Shown here piece by piece: positions 1 to 5,673 of a stretch of 21,074 bases of DNA (its first letter is position 1; every line of letters starts with the position of its first letter). Position numbers and translations under genes: made by a program. This DNA comes from Ruminimicrobiellum sp045223915 (lineage in GTDB: Bacteria > Elusimicrobiota > Endomicrobiia > Endomicrobiales > Endomicrobiaceae), in assembly GCA_045223915.1 (NCBI GenBank), contig JBGUZU010000004.1, forward strand, positions 1-21,074, given 5' to 3'. Under the pieces are notes generated by a model. It was given only the letters and a program-made list of their open reading frames with translations. It ran no database searches and was not told the origin of the DNA.

Positions 1-402
1 ATAAACATTTTTACACCGGCCAAAGGCAGATGGATAGTAGATTTACCGGGATACGGTTTTGCAAGAGTTACCGAAGAAGAAAAAAAAGTTTGGCAAAACA
101 TGATAGAAACATATATCACTTCAAGAAAAACGTTGAAAATGATATATATTCTTATAGATTCTTTTGTGGGACCTACCGAACTTGATTTTGTTATGATGGA
201 TTGGGTCAGAAAATTAAATATACCGTTCAAAATAGTTTCAAATAAAACCGATAAAGTCAGCAACTTGAATTTGGAAAAATTAAAAGATACAATCTGTGAG
301 ATGTGTGAAGTAGAAAGAGAAGATATATATTGTGTAAGTGCGAAAAAACAAACAGGGTTTGGAAAATTAATAAACGATATAGGAAATTTGTTGTTAAAAT
401 AA
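1..402 (+). CDS. engB: EngB/YsxC/YihA ribosome-biogenesis GTPase, 3' part
   Basis: Partial gene: the reading frame is open from base 1, so the N-terminus (P-loop G1 and switch I) lies outside the window. It is a TRAFAC-class GTPase that, in the known family, helps assemble the large ribosomal subunit in the cytoplasm. Visible parts are the G3 motif DLPGYGF (bases about 40-60), the family segment GPTELDFVMMDW, the G4 motif NKTD and the G5 motif VSAKK. The C-terminus ends at the normal place for the family. The internal ATG at base 100 lies after G3 and is not the true start. The stop is followed within 4 nt by a strong Shine-Dalgarno for the next gene, so the two may be co-transcribed. Family assignment is secure. 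Confidence 0.93.
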   Translation: MNIFTPAKGRWIVDLPGYGFARVTEEEKKVWQNMIETYITSRKTLKMIYILIDSFVGPTELDFVMMDWVRKLNIPFKIVSNKTDKVSNLNLEKLKDTICEMCEVEREDIYCVSAKKQTGFGKLINDIGNLLLK

Positions 403-418
403 AACAGGAGGAAGTAAA

Positions 419-886
419 ATGAAAAAAGTAGTATTAAGTTTGGTTGCAGTAGTTATGTTGTGTGCAGCAGCTCAAGCAGCACAACCTATCAAGTTATCTT
501 TGTGGGGACCTATTTGTGTTCCTAACGGAGATACAACAACAGGTTTGGAAATTGCTATCGGAACACAAACACAAGAAGTTAAAGGTGTTCAACTTGCATT
601 AATCTATGCACAAGCAGACAAATTTACAGGTGCACAGTTGGGTTTTGTAAACAATACAAACGATGGTTTGGGTATTCAGTATGGTTGTGTTAATTTAGCA
701 CAAGAAATGAAAGGTGCTCAACTCGGTTTTGTTAACTGGACAAAAGGTAAAATGACAGGTGCACAATTAGGTTTTGTTAACTACACAGAATCAATGAAGG
801 GTTTACAAATTGGTTTGGTTAACATAATCAAGAACAATACACAGTTCTTGCCTGTATTTGTATTCTTCAACTTCTGCTTTGCTTAA
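419..886 (+). CDS. Secreted MKGAQLGFVN-repeat (LA_2272-type surface repeat) protein
   Basis: 155 residues. The N-terminus is a clear signal peptide (MKK, hydrophobic core, AQA|A near residue 20), so the protein leaves the cytoplasm. From about residue 50 the body is made of five or six imperfect 14-16-residue units of the form (M)xGAQLGFVNxx; the best copies are FTGAQLGFVN, MKGAQLGFVN, MTGAQLGFVN and MKGLQIGLVN. Such repeats are known in surface proteins of Leptospira (LA_2272 type) and many gut bacteria; their function is not known. The C-terminus is aromatic-rich (FVFFNFCFA), which suggests outer-membrane or surface association, by inference only. A strong Shine-Dalgarno AGGAGG at 406-411, 7 nt before the ATG, fixes the start and suggests high expression. 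The next gene begins 6 nt after the stop. Confidence 0.75.
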   Translation: MKKVVLSLVAVVMLCAAAQAAQPIKLSLWGPICVPNGDTTTGLEIAIGTQTQEVKGVQLALIYAQADKFTGAQLGFVNNTNDGLGIQYGCVNLAQEMKGAQLGFVNWTKGKMTGAQLGFVNYTESMKGLQIGLVNIIKNNTQFLPVFVFFNFCFA

Positions 887-892
887 TAATAA

Positions 893-1306
893 GTGAAGAA
901 TATTGCAGTAACCGTAATAGTAGGTTTTATTACGGGGTTAGTTATATCAGGAATTTTATTTGATGTAATTAAATATGTCGGAAAATCTTTCAACAGAGTG
1001 TCCGTTTCTTGGAACATTTCAAAAGCGGAAAAAGCTTACTCTGGCGGAAGATTTTCCGACTCTGTTTTAATATACAAAAAGACTCTTCCCAAAATCGACT
1101 TGGATAACAAAACATTAATTGCAAAAACAAAAAACAATTTGGCTTTAAGTTTGTACAAGAATTATCTTACAACAAACAACAGCGAAGAACTAAACGAAGC
1201 ATTAAAATTGTTTAAAGAAGCCGAAACAATTTATTTGGAAATCGGTAACAACGAACTTGCGGAACAAACCGCAAAAAATATCCTTGTCGCTACACCTCAA
1301 CAATAA
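893..1306 (+). CDS. Small membrane-anchored TPR-like protein (GTG start)
   Basis: 137 residues starting at GTG; an in-frame stop lies directly upstream (890-892), so no earlier start exists. There is one N-terminal hydrophobic segment (about residues 4-25, rich in V, I and G), then a soluble helical part. Segments such as AEKAYSGGRFSDSVLIYKKTL, NNLALSLYKNYL and ALKLFKEAETIYLEIGNNELAEQ look like two or three TPR-type helix pairs. It is probably anchored in the inner membrane with the repeats on one face. Only 6 nt separate it from the repeat protein and no good Shine-Dalgarno is seen, so translation may be coupled to the upstream gene. I do not recognise a specific family. The coding call rests on length, codon pattern and the sensible domain layout. 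Confidence 0.7.
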   Translation: MKNIAVTVIVGFITGLVISGILFDVIKYVGKSFNRVSVSWNISKAEKAYSGGRFSDSVLIYKKTLPKIDLDNKTLIAKTKNNLALSLYKNYLTTNNSEELNEALKLFKEAETIYLEIGNNELAEQTAKNILVATPQQ

Positions 1307-1330
1307 TTATAAATTGCCGGTATTTTTGTT

Positions 1331-1351
1331 ATTCTGAACTTGATTCAGAAT
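1331..1351. repeat. Short palindromic repeat of the ATTCTGAA/TTCAGAAT type
   Basis: ATTCTGAA (1331-1338) and TTCAGAAT (1344-1351) are perfect inverted repeats around the 5-nt spacer CTTGA, just after the TPR-like gene. Palindromes of this wording occur as dispersed intergenic elements in several unrelated bacterial genomes. It could act as a weak transcription end, but no T-run follows. Confidence 0.5.
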
Positions 1352-1388
1352 CTATAAAAAATAAACATTCCTTATTTCTTCTGTTTTT

Positions 1389-1424
1389 CCAATCCTCCAA
1401 TCTTCTAATCTTCCAATCTTCCAA
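1389..1424. repeat. 8-bp tandem repeat, consensus CCAATCTT, 4.5 copies
   Basis: Four consecutive octamers CCAATCCT, CCAATCTT, CTAATCTT, CCAATCTT (1389-1420) followed by CCAA. It lies directly against the terminator hairpin at 1423-1444. It is non-coding, as the frames are broken and neither strand has a start signal. Similar but different 7-8-bp arrays occur in three other gaps of this window. Confidence 0.8.
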
Positions 1425-1444
1425 AAATGCTTCGCATTTTTTTT
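1423..1444 (+). terminator. Compact intrinsic terminator with GCTTCGC core
   Basis: Stem AAAAATGC (1423-1430) pairs with GCATTTTT (1434-1441) around a TTC triloop, and the T-run continues to 1444. It ends transcription from engB and the two following genes and insulates the tRNA-Val promoter immediately downstream. The stem is short, but its centre is the very stable GCGAAGC mini-hairpin (read on the other strand). Confidence 0.65.
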
Positions 1445-1445
1445 G

Positions 1446-1474
1446 TTGACATCTCAAAAAAAATTTGGTAAATT
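1446..1474 (+). promoter_or_regulatory. Sigma-70-type promoter of tRNA-Val
   Basis: A perfect -35 TTGACA (1446-1451) is followed after 17 nt by TAAATT (1469-1474, 4 of 6 matches to TATAAT), preceded by TGG. Expected start is near 1481, about 17 nt before the mature tRNA. A better-looking TATACT at 1474-1479 is 22 nt from the -35 and therefore less likely. Confidence 0.6.
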
Positions 1475-1497
1475 ATACTCCGTCAGTTAGAGAGTGT

Positions 1498-1571
1498 GGG
1501 CAGTTAGCTCAGCTAGGGAGAGCATCTCCCTTACAAGGAGGAGGTCGCAGGTTCAATCCCTGCACTGCCCA
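1498..1571 (+). tRNA. tRNA-Val(TAC)
   Basis: Full cloverleaf. Acceptor GGGCAGT pairs with ACTGCCC (1564-1570) and A1571 is the discriminator. The D arm is GCTC/GAGC. The anticodon stem TCTCC/GGAGG has one T-G pair around loop CTTACAA with anticodon TAC. The T arm is GCAGG-TTCAATC-CCTGC. CCA is not encoded, so a CCA-adding enzyme is needed. The gene lies 57 nt before the first glycoside hydrolase with no terminator between them. Confidence 0.96.
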
Positions 1572-1628
1572 TTTTCTCAATTCCTTCCGAAGTATTAAAA
1601 ATCAAAAAAAACAGAGAGGTTTATATTT

Positions 1629-3596
1629 ATGAAACATAAGCTATATTTATCAATTTTAACGATGTCCTTGATAGTTTTTTTCGGTTCCTTTGTTGTTGCT
1701 TCGGGTAAAAAAGTAGAAAAACTTCCAGAAAAAAAAGCACCTGACTATTTTGAAATACATACTCCCGGAACAGAAGATGTTGTCGATTATGAAAAGTACG
1801 GCGAATTTCAAAATGTAGGTACAAACAAATACAAATATGTTCCGTCCGATTTCAAAGCTTTAAAAGAAGCTTCCGGTGAAGGAATCTATCCTAATGTCGC
1901 AGATGTTTACAAAAGTCCGAGATATAAAGAATTAATGAGAGAAAAGAAACTTGAAGGCGATAAATGGACTTATGTTAATACAAGAAATACGGAATTAAAT
2001 TATTATAAATGGGCAACAGCTCAAGAAGATCCCGGTGTAAGACAATATTATGTTGCACTTGCACTTGAAAATGCCGGTAATTATGAAAGAGCAATAAAAG
2101 CTTATTATTCTATCGTAGTATTTTTCCCTAAAGCAATCGGTTACACATTTTGGAAAACACCTTGGTATGTCGCACCTGTAGCAATAGAAAAAATAAAGTA
2201 TCTTACAAGAGAGCATCCGGAAATCGGATTAAAGTTGGTAGATGCATATGTTGATGTTATAAACAGATTCGATGATGAAAAATCAAATGATGATTTTGTG
2301 TCAAATCCCGGAAAACTTGTTAGAGCTACAAGTAAAGATTGGATAGTAAAACCCGTGGATTTAAAGAAGGCGGGTATCAAAAAGACAGTAGGTAAAGGTA
2401 AAGTTAAACTTGTAGAATATAACAATAAACATTATCAATTGTTTGTTGATAATAAACCTTTCATAGTAAGGGGAATATGTTATTCTCCTAATCCGGTAGG
2501 GACATCTCCCGATAACGGAACTTTGAATGCTTCAAGAGATTGGATGTTTGCCGATTACAACGATAATGCAATTATAGACGGTCCGTATGAATCTTGGGTG
2601 GATGAAAACAGAAACGAAAGAAAAGATGAAAATGAACAAGTTATAGGTGACTTCAAATTAATGAAAGATATGGGTATAAATACTTTGAGATTGTACCATT
2701 ATCCCGATTTCAATAAAGAGTTACTTATGGACGGATACAAAAATTACGGATTTATGTATATGATAGGTAACTTTTTAGGTATGTATTGTACTGATTCCGG
2801 CGCGGAATGGTTCGAAGGTACGGATTATACTAATGAAGAACAGTGTCAAAGAATGTTGGCAAGTGTTGAAAGAATGGTCAACGAATATAAAGATGAACCT
2901 TATGTTTTAATGTGGGTTTTAGGAAACGAAAATAATTACGGAACGGTTGGTGTTGTAGGTGTTGCAGCCGGTACCGGTTGTAATGTAAGAAAAGATGTTC
3001 CCGCATATTATAAGTTTATAAACAGATGTGCAAAAAGAATAAAAGAGTTGGATCCGCAACAAAGACCTGTAGCAATATGTAACGGTGATACCTTGTTTAT
3101 GGATCAATGTGCAAAATATGCACCTGAACTTGATATATACGGTGCAAATGCATACAGAGGTAAAGAGGGTTTTGCTACATTGTGGAAAGATGTGATGAAA
3201 CTTTATGAAAGACCTGTAGTGGTTACGGAATACGGCTGTCCGGCTTTCAGTAAGATACATAATCAAAAAGAAGCAGAAGAGCAACAAGCTATTTATCATG
3301 AAGGAAGTATAAAAAATATTCAGGAAAATGTTGCAGGTTACGGTGTAGGAAATGCACTTGGCGGAATAATATTCGAATGGACGGATGAATGGTGGAAAGC
3401 AGGTCCTCCTCCCGAATATGATTTTAATGCTCACGATGAAACGGCACAATGGGAAGGTCCTTTTATTGACGGCGGCGGATACGAAGAGTGGTTCGGTCTT
3501 GTATCAATAGGTGACGGTAAAGATTGTCCTTTCAAAAGACAGTTGAGAAAGTCATACTATGCTATACAAAATTTGTGGAAAAAATATAAAATGTAA
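1629..3596 (+). CDS. Secreted clan GH-A glycoside hydrolase with N-terminal helical region and EF-hand-like insert
   Basis: 655 residues. Signal peptide (about residues 1-25: KHK, hydrophobic core, VVASG). Residues about 30-260 are an extra region with a TPR-like pair (YYVALALENAGNYERAIKAYYSIVVFFP, about 138-165). From about 265 to the end is a TIM-barrel hydrolase of the GH2/GH5/GH72 type: it begins with YQLFVDNKPFIVRGICYSP, then MGINTLRLY after the first strands. The likely acid/base is Glu434 in MWVLGNENN and the likely nucleophile Glu534 in VVTEYGC. A pair of calcium-loop motifs sits in the barrel: D309-D317 (DYNDNAIID) and D325-E336 (DENRNERKDENE, an exact D-x-N-x-N...D..E loop). It retains glycosides by family logic; the substrate is unknown, possibly a beta-glucan-like polymer. 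The Shine-Dalgarno AGAGAGG ends 9 nt before the ATG. The next gene is a shorter paralogue 5 nt downstream, so they form an operon. Confidence 0.82.
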   Translation: MKHKLYLSILTMSLIVFFGSFVVASGKKVEKLPEKKAPDYFEIHTPGTEDVVDYEKYGEFQNVGTNKYKYVPSDFKALKEASGEGIYPNVADVYKSPRYKELMREKKLEGDKWTYVNTRNTELNYYKWATAQEDPGVRQYYVALALENAGNYERAIKAYYSIVVFFPKAIGYTFWKTPWYVAPVAIEKIKYLTREHPEIGLKLVDAYVDVINRFDDEKSNDDFVSNPGKLVRATSKDWIVKPVDLKKAGIKKTVGKGKVKLVEYNNKHYQLFVDNKPFIVRGICYSPNPVGTSPDNGTLNASRDWMFADYNDNAIIDGPYESWVDENRNERKDENEQVIGDFKLMKDMGINTLRLYHYPDFNKELLMDGYKNYGFMYMIGNFLGMYCTDSGAEWFEGTDYTNEEQCQRMLASVERMVNEYKDEPYVLMWVLGNENNYGTVGVVGVAAGTGCNVRKDVPAYYKFINRCAKRIKELDPQQRPVAICNGDTLFMDQCAKYAPELDIYGANAYRGKEGFATLWKDVMKLYERPVVVTEYGCPAFSKIHNQKEAEEQQAIYHEGSIKNIQENVAGYGVGNALGGIIFEWTDEWWKAGPPPEYDFNAHDETAQWEGPFIDGGGYEEWFGLVSIGDGKDCPFKRQLRKSYYAIQNLWKKYKM

Positions 3597-3601
3597 GATA
3601 T

Positions 3602-4852
3602 ATGATGTTTAAGAAAAAACTATTTACTACTTTAATAGCACTTATAACATGTTTGTCATTTACGACAAACATGTTTGCTGCTGTTAAAATAATAAAAAAC
3701 AAAGCCGGAGTATGGAAACTTTTAGTTGATCATAAACCTTACTTTGTAAAAGGAATGGCATATTGTTGCGACAGAGTCGGTTACAGTACTACCAATTCAA
3801 ACGATTGGATGTGGATGGATGTAAACAAAAACGGAGTGATAGACGGCCCGTATGAATCGTGGGTTGATTTAAACAGAGATAATTACAGAGACAGTTACGA
3901 AAACAATACAGGCGATTTTGCATTGCTTAAGGCAATGGGTTGTAACACTATAAGAATTTATCACAGTAACAACGTGAACAAAGAGCTCTTAAGAGATTTA
4001 TATGAAAATTACGGCATAATGGTGATAATGGGGAACTATTTCGGAGCATACACAAAAGGCAGCGGAGCTTCGTGGTCCGCCGGAACAAATTATTTAAGTG
4101 AAGCGCAAAGACAAGCAATGTTGGAAAGTGTAAGACATATGGTTGAAGAACATAAAGATGAACCGTATGTTTTGATGTGGATGTTGGGAAACGAAAATGA
4201 TGTTGCAGGAAATGCCGCAAATTCTACGGTAACAAACACCAATGCTTGGAAATATCCGGAAGTATATGCAAAGTTTGTAGAAGAAGCTTGTAAATTAATA
4301 AAAAAACTCGATGAAAATAAACATCCCGTAGGTGTATGTAATGCAACAACGAGATTTGTTAAATATTATGCAAAGCATACTCCCAGTATAGATGTGTTGG
4401 GCTTTAACCAGTATTCAGGACCTTACGGATTCGGAACATTGTGGAACAGAATAAAGAGTGAATATGATAAACCTGTTCTTATTACGGAATACGGTTGCGA
4501 TTCTTGGAACGACAAAAAGAAATCAACTTGTGAAGTTTATCAGGCAAAATATCATTATGGTGCATGGAAAGATATAGAAAATAACAGTTTTTGGGGTGAC
4601 GGTGCAGGAAATTCTATAGGCGGAGTTGCCTATTCATGGATGGACAGATGGTGGTTGATAGGATCACCTAAAGTGCACGATACACACTTGGGAGCTTGGC
4701 CCGGTTCAACCATAGACGGCGAATTTAACGATGAGTGGCTTGGCTTTTGTTCACAGGGAAAAGGTTTACACAGTCCGTTCCAAAGAATATTAAAAAATGT
4801 TTATTATACGTATCAGGAAGAACTTTGGGATTGGGATCCTGCCACCTATTAA
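3602..4852 (+). CDS. Secreted clan GH-A glycoside hydrolase, catalytic paralogue of the upstream gene
   Basis: 416 residues. Signal peptide (MFKKK, hydrophobic core, NMFA|A near 26), then directly the barrel domain that matches the C-terminal two thirds of the upstream protein. Shared landmarks are LLVDHKPYFVKGMAY, the calcium loops D73-D81 (DVNKNGVID) and D89-E100 (DLNRDNYRDSYE, canonical 12-residue EF-hand spacing), MGCNTIRIYHS, Glu198 in MWMLGNEND (acid/base) and Glu296 in LITEYGC (nucleophile). Both catalytic glutamates are present, so it should be active. It lacks the long N-terminal region of its neighbour, which suggests duplication followed by gain or loss of that region. Two ATG codons lie in tandem at 3602 and 3605 with only weak upstream purines, so translation is probably coupled to the first gene. 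Localisation is periplasm or outside. The exact GH family number and substrate cannot be fixed by eye. Confidence 0.82.
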   Translation: MMFKKKLFTTLIALITCLSFTTNMFAAVKIIKNKAGVWKLLVDHKPYFVKGMAYCCDRVGYSTTNSNDWMWMDVNKNGVIDGPYESWVDLNRDNYRDSYENNTGDFALLKAMGCNTIRIYHSNNVNKELLRDLYENYGIMVIMGNYFGAYTKGSGASWSAGTNYLSEAQRQAMLESVRHMVEEHKDEPYVLMWMLGNENDVAGNAANSTVTNTNAWKYPEVYAKFVEEACKLIKKLDENKHPVGVCNATTRFVKYYAKHTPSIDVLGFNQYSGPYGFGTLWNRIKSEYDKPVLITEYGCDSWNDKKKSTCEVYQAKYHYGAWKDIENNSFWGDGAGNSIGGVAYSWMDRWWLIGSPKVHDTHLGAWPGSTIDGEFNDEWLGFCSQGKGLHSPFQRILKNVYYTYQEELWDWDPATY

Positions 4853-4858
4853 TTTTTC

Positions 4859-4982
4859 CTTTTGAGCGAAGCGGCTTTATCTTTTAAATAATAATATTGC
4901 ATTTACCTCCTTCATGTACCGTTTTCACTTTTGTACACTTCAGTCGGTAAATGCTTCATTCTTATTTAAAATCTCAAAAGCC
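4859..4982. repeat. Large nested stem-loop element after the hydrolase operon
   Basis: Perfect arm pairs nest inside one another: TTTTAAATAA (4882-4891) with TTATTTAAAA (4962-4971), and GCATTTACC (4899-4907) with GGTAAATGC (4946-4954), separated by a symmetric 7/7 internal loop. Outside them CTCAAAAG (4973-4980) can pair with CTTTTGAG (4859-4866), or the overlapping AAAGCC (4977-4982) with GGCTTT (4873-4878), which are mutually exclusive. The apical part holds GTAC copies that can also pair. No terminator T-run and no reading frame. It could be a transcript-end structure, a small structured RNA or a miniature palindromic element. Confidence 0.6.
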
Positions 4983-5060
4983 TTAGAAAGCAACTAACGG
5001 CAATAGTTATGAATTTTTCTTTTGTCCGTTACATTCTCTGGTAAAGCAATACTTTATCTT

Positions 5061-5091
5061 GTTGTCATTGCGAGCGAAGCGTGGCAATCCA
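5061..5091. repeat. Dispersed imperfect palindrome with ATTGC/GCAAT arms
   Basis: The wording GTCATTGCGAGCGAAGC followed by GTGGCAATCCAG matches, from memory, a class of dispersed intergenic palindromes found in several bacterial phyla. ATTGC (5067-5071) pairs with GCAAT (5084-5088), and the centre holds GCGAAGC (5074-5080), a very stable hairpin core. Copy number in this genome cannot be seen here. Confidence 0.55.
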
Positions 5092-5105
5092 GTCGTTTTC
5101 TGTTC

Positions 5106-5150
5106 TTCCATACCTCTATACATCCATTCCTCTATCCCTCCAACCCTCAA
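5106..5150. repeat. Degenerate 8-bp-period pyrimidine-rich tandem array
   Basis: Successive octamers TTCCATAC, CTCTATAC, ATCCATTC, CTCTATCC, CTCCAACC, then CTCAA. The period is the same as in the array at 1389-1424 although the wording differs. It is non-coding and lies between the palindrome at 5061-5091 and the guanine-deaminase promoter. Confidence 0.6.
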
Positions 5151-5178
5151 TTTGTTGTTTAAACTTAAATAGTAAAAA

Positions 5179-5187
5179 TGGTATAAT
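5179..5187 (+). promoter_or_regulatory. Extended -10 promoter placing a leaderless start on guanine deaminase
   Basis: TGGTATAAT is an extended -10 (TG-n-TATAAT, hexamer 5182-5187). The ATG at 5196 follows after only 8 nt, so the transcript should begin at or within a couple of nt of the start codon. There is no room for a Shine-Dalgarno and none is seen. A weak -35 (TTAAAC, 5159-5164, 17-nt spacing) may help. Confidence 0.65.
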
Positions 5188-5195
5188 AATTAGAT

Positions 5196-5666
5196 ATGAA
5201 AAATGATAAAGAACAATTTATCAATAAGGTTATTGAGCTTGCACAAAAAAATGTTTTGGCAGGTAAAGGCGGACCGTTTGCCGCAATAGTTGTGAAAGAT
5301 AATAAAGTTCTAAGTTACGGTTATAATCAGGTAACATCAAAAAAAGATCCTACTTTGCATGCCGAAATAGATGCTATAAGAAAAGCATCTAAAAAGTTAA
5401 AAACATTTGATTTGTCGGGTTGCGAAATTTATTCGTCTTGTTATCCGTGTCCTATGTGCTTTTCCGCTATATATTGGGCAAATATAAAAAAAGTTTATTA
5501 TTCCGCAACAAAAGAAATTGCAACAAAGTACGGATTTAAAGACGGCAAAATTTATGATGAACTTAAAAATAAAATAAAGTCGGTTAAGTTTATAGAAGTA
5601 AAAACAAAAGACTCTGATTTGCCTTTTGTGGAATGGAAAAACAAAAAAGATAAAATAAAATATTAG
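5196..5666 (+). CDS. guaD: Guanine deaminase (cytidine-deaminase fold)
   Basis: 156 residues, the usual size of the Bacillus-type GuaD. It hydrolyses guanine to xanthine and ammonia in purine salvage, in the cytoplasm. The zinc site is plain: His55-Ala-Glu57 in DPTLHAEIDAIRKA (zinc ligand and proton shuttle) and Cys85/Cys88 in SSCYPCPMC. The stretch GGPFAAIVVKD near the start, AIYWA after the cysteines and the C-terminal PFVEW fit GuaD better than the tRNA adenosine deaminase TadA, but the split is by memory of the families. The start is fixed by the -10 box 8 nt upstream and by family length. mprF follows after 7 nt, so they are co-transcribed. Confidence 0.82.
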   Translation: MKNDKEQFINKVIELAQKNVLAGKGGPFAAIVVKDNKVLSYGYNQVTSKKDPTLHAEIDAIRKASKKLKTFDLSGCEIYSSCYPCPMCFSAIYWANIKKVYYSATKEIATKYGFKDGKIYDELKNKIKSVKFIEVKTKDSDLPFVEWKNKKDKIKY

Positions 5667-5673
5667 TGCCGAA

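Larger units (their letters stand above)
4853..5195. other. Gene-free 343-nt region: stem-loop, palindrome, octamer array, promoter
   Basis: No protein gene is supported on either strand. From left to right it holds the nested stem-loop (4859-4982), a loose hairpin TAACGG (4995-5000) with CCGTTA (5026-5031), the dispersed palindrome (5061-5091), the octamer array (5106-5150) and the -10 element of the next gene. Confidence 0.7.

Noticed and set aside
1389..1424. Possible CRISPR repeats
   Set aside because: The units are 8 bp with no spacers and no cas genes nearby.
1474..1479. TATACT as -10 of the tRNA-Val promoter
   Set aside because: It is 22 nt from TTGACA; TAAATT at 17 nt gives a normal promoter.
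2919..3449. 176-codon open frame on the minus strand within the first hydrolase
   Set aside because: It lies fully antisense to a well supported enzyme covering its catalytic region, has an implausible Cys/Ile/Phe-rich composition and no ribosome site.
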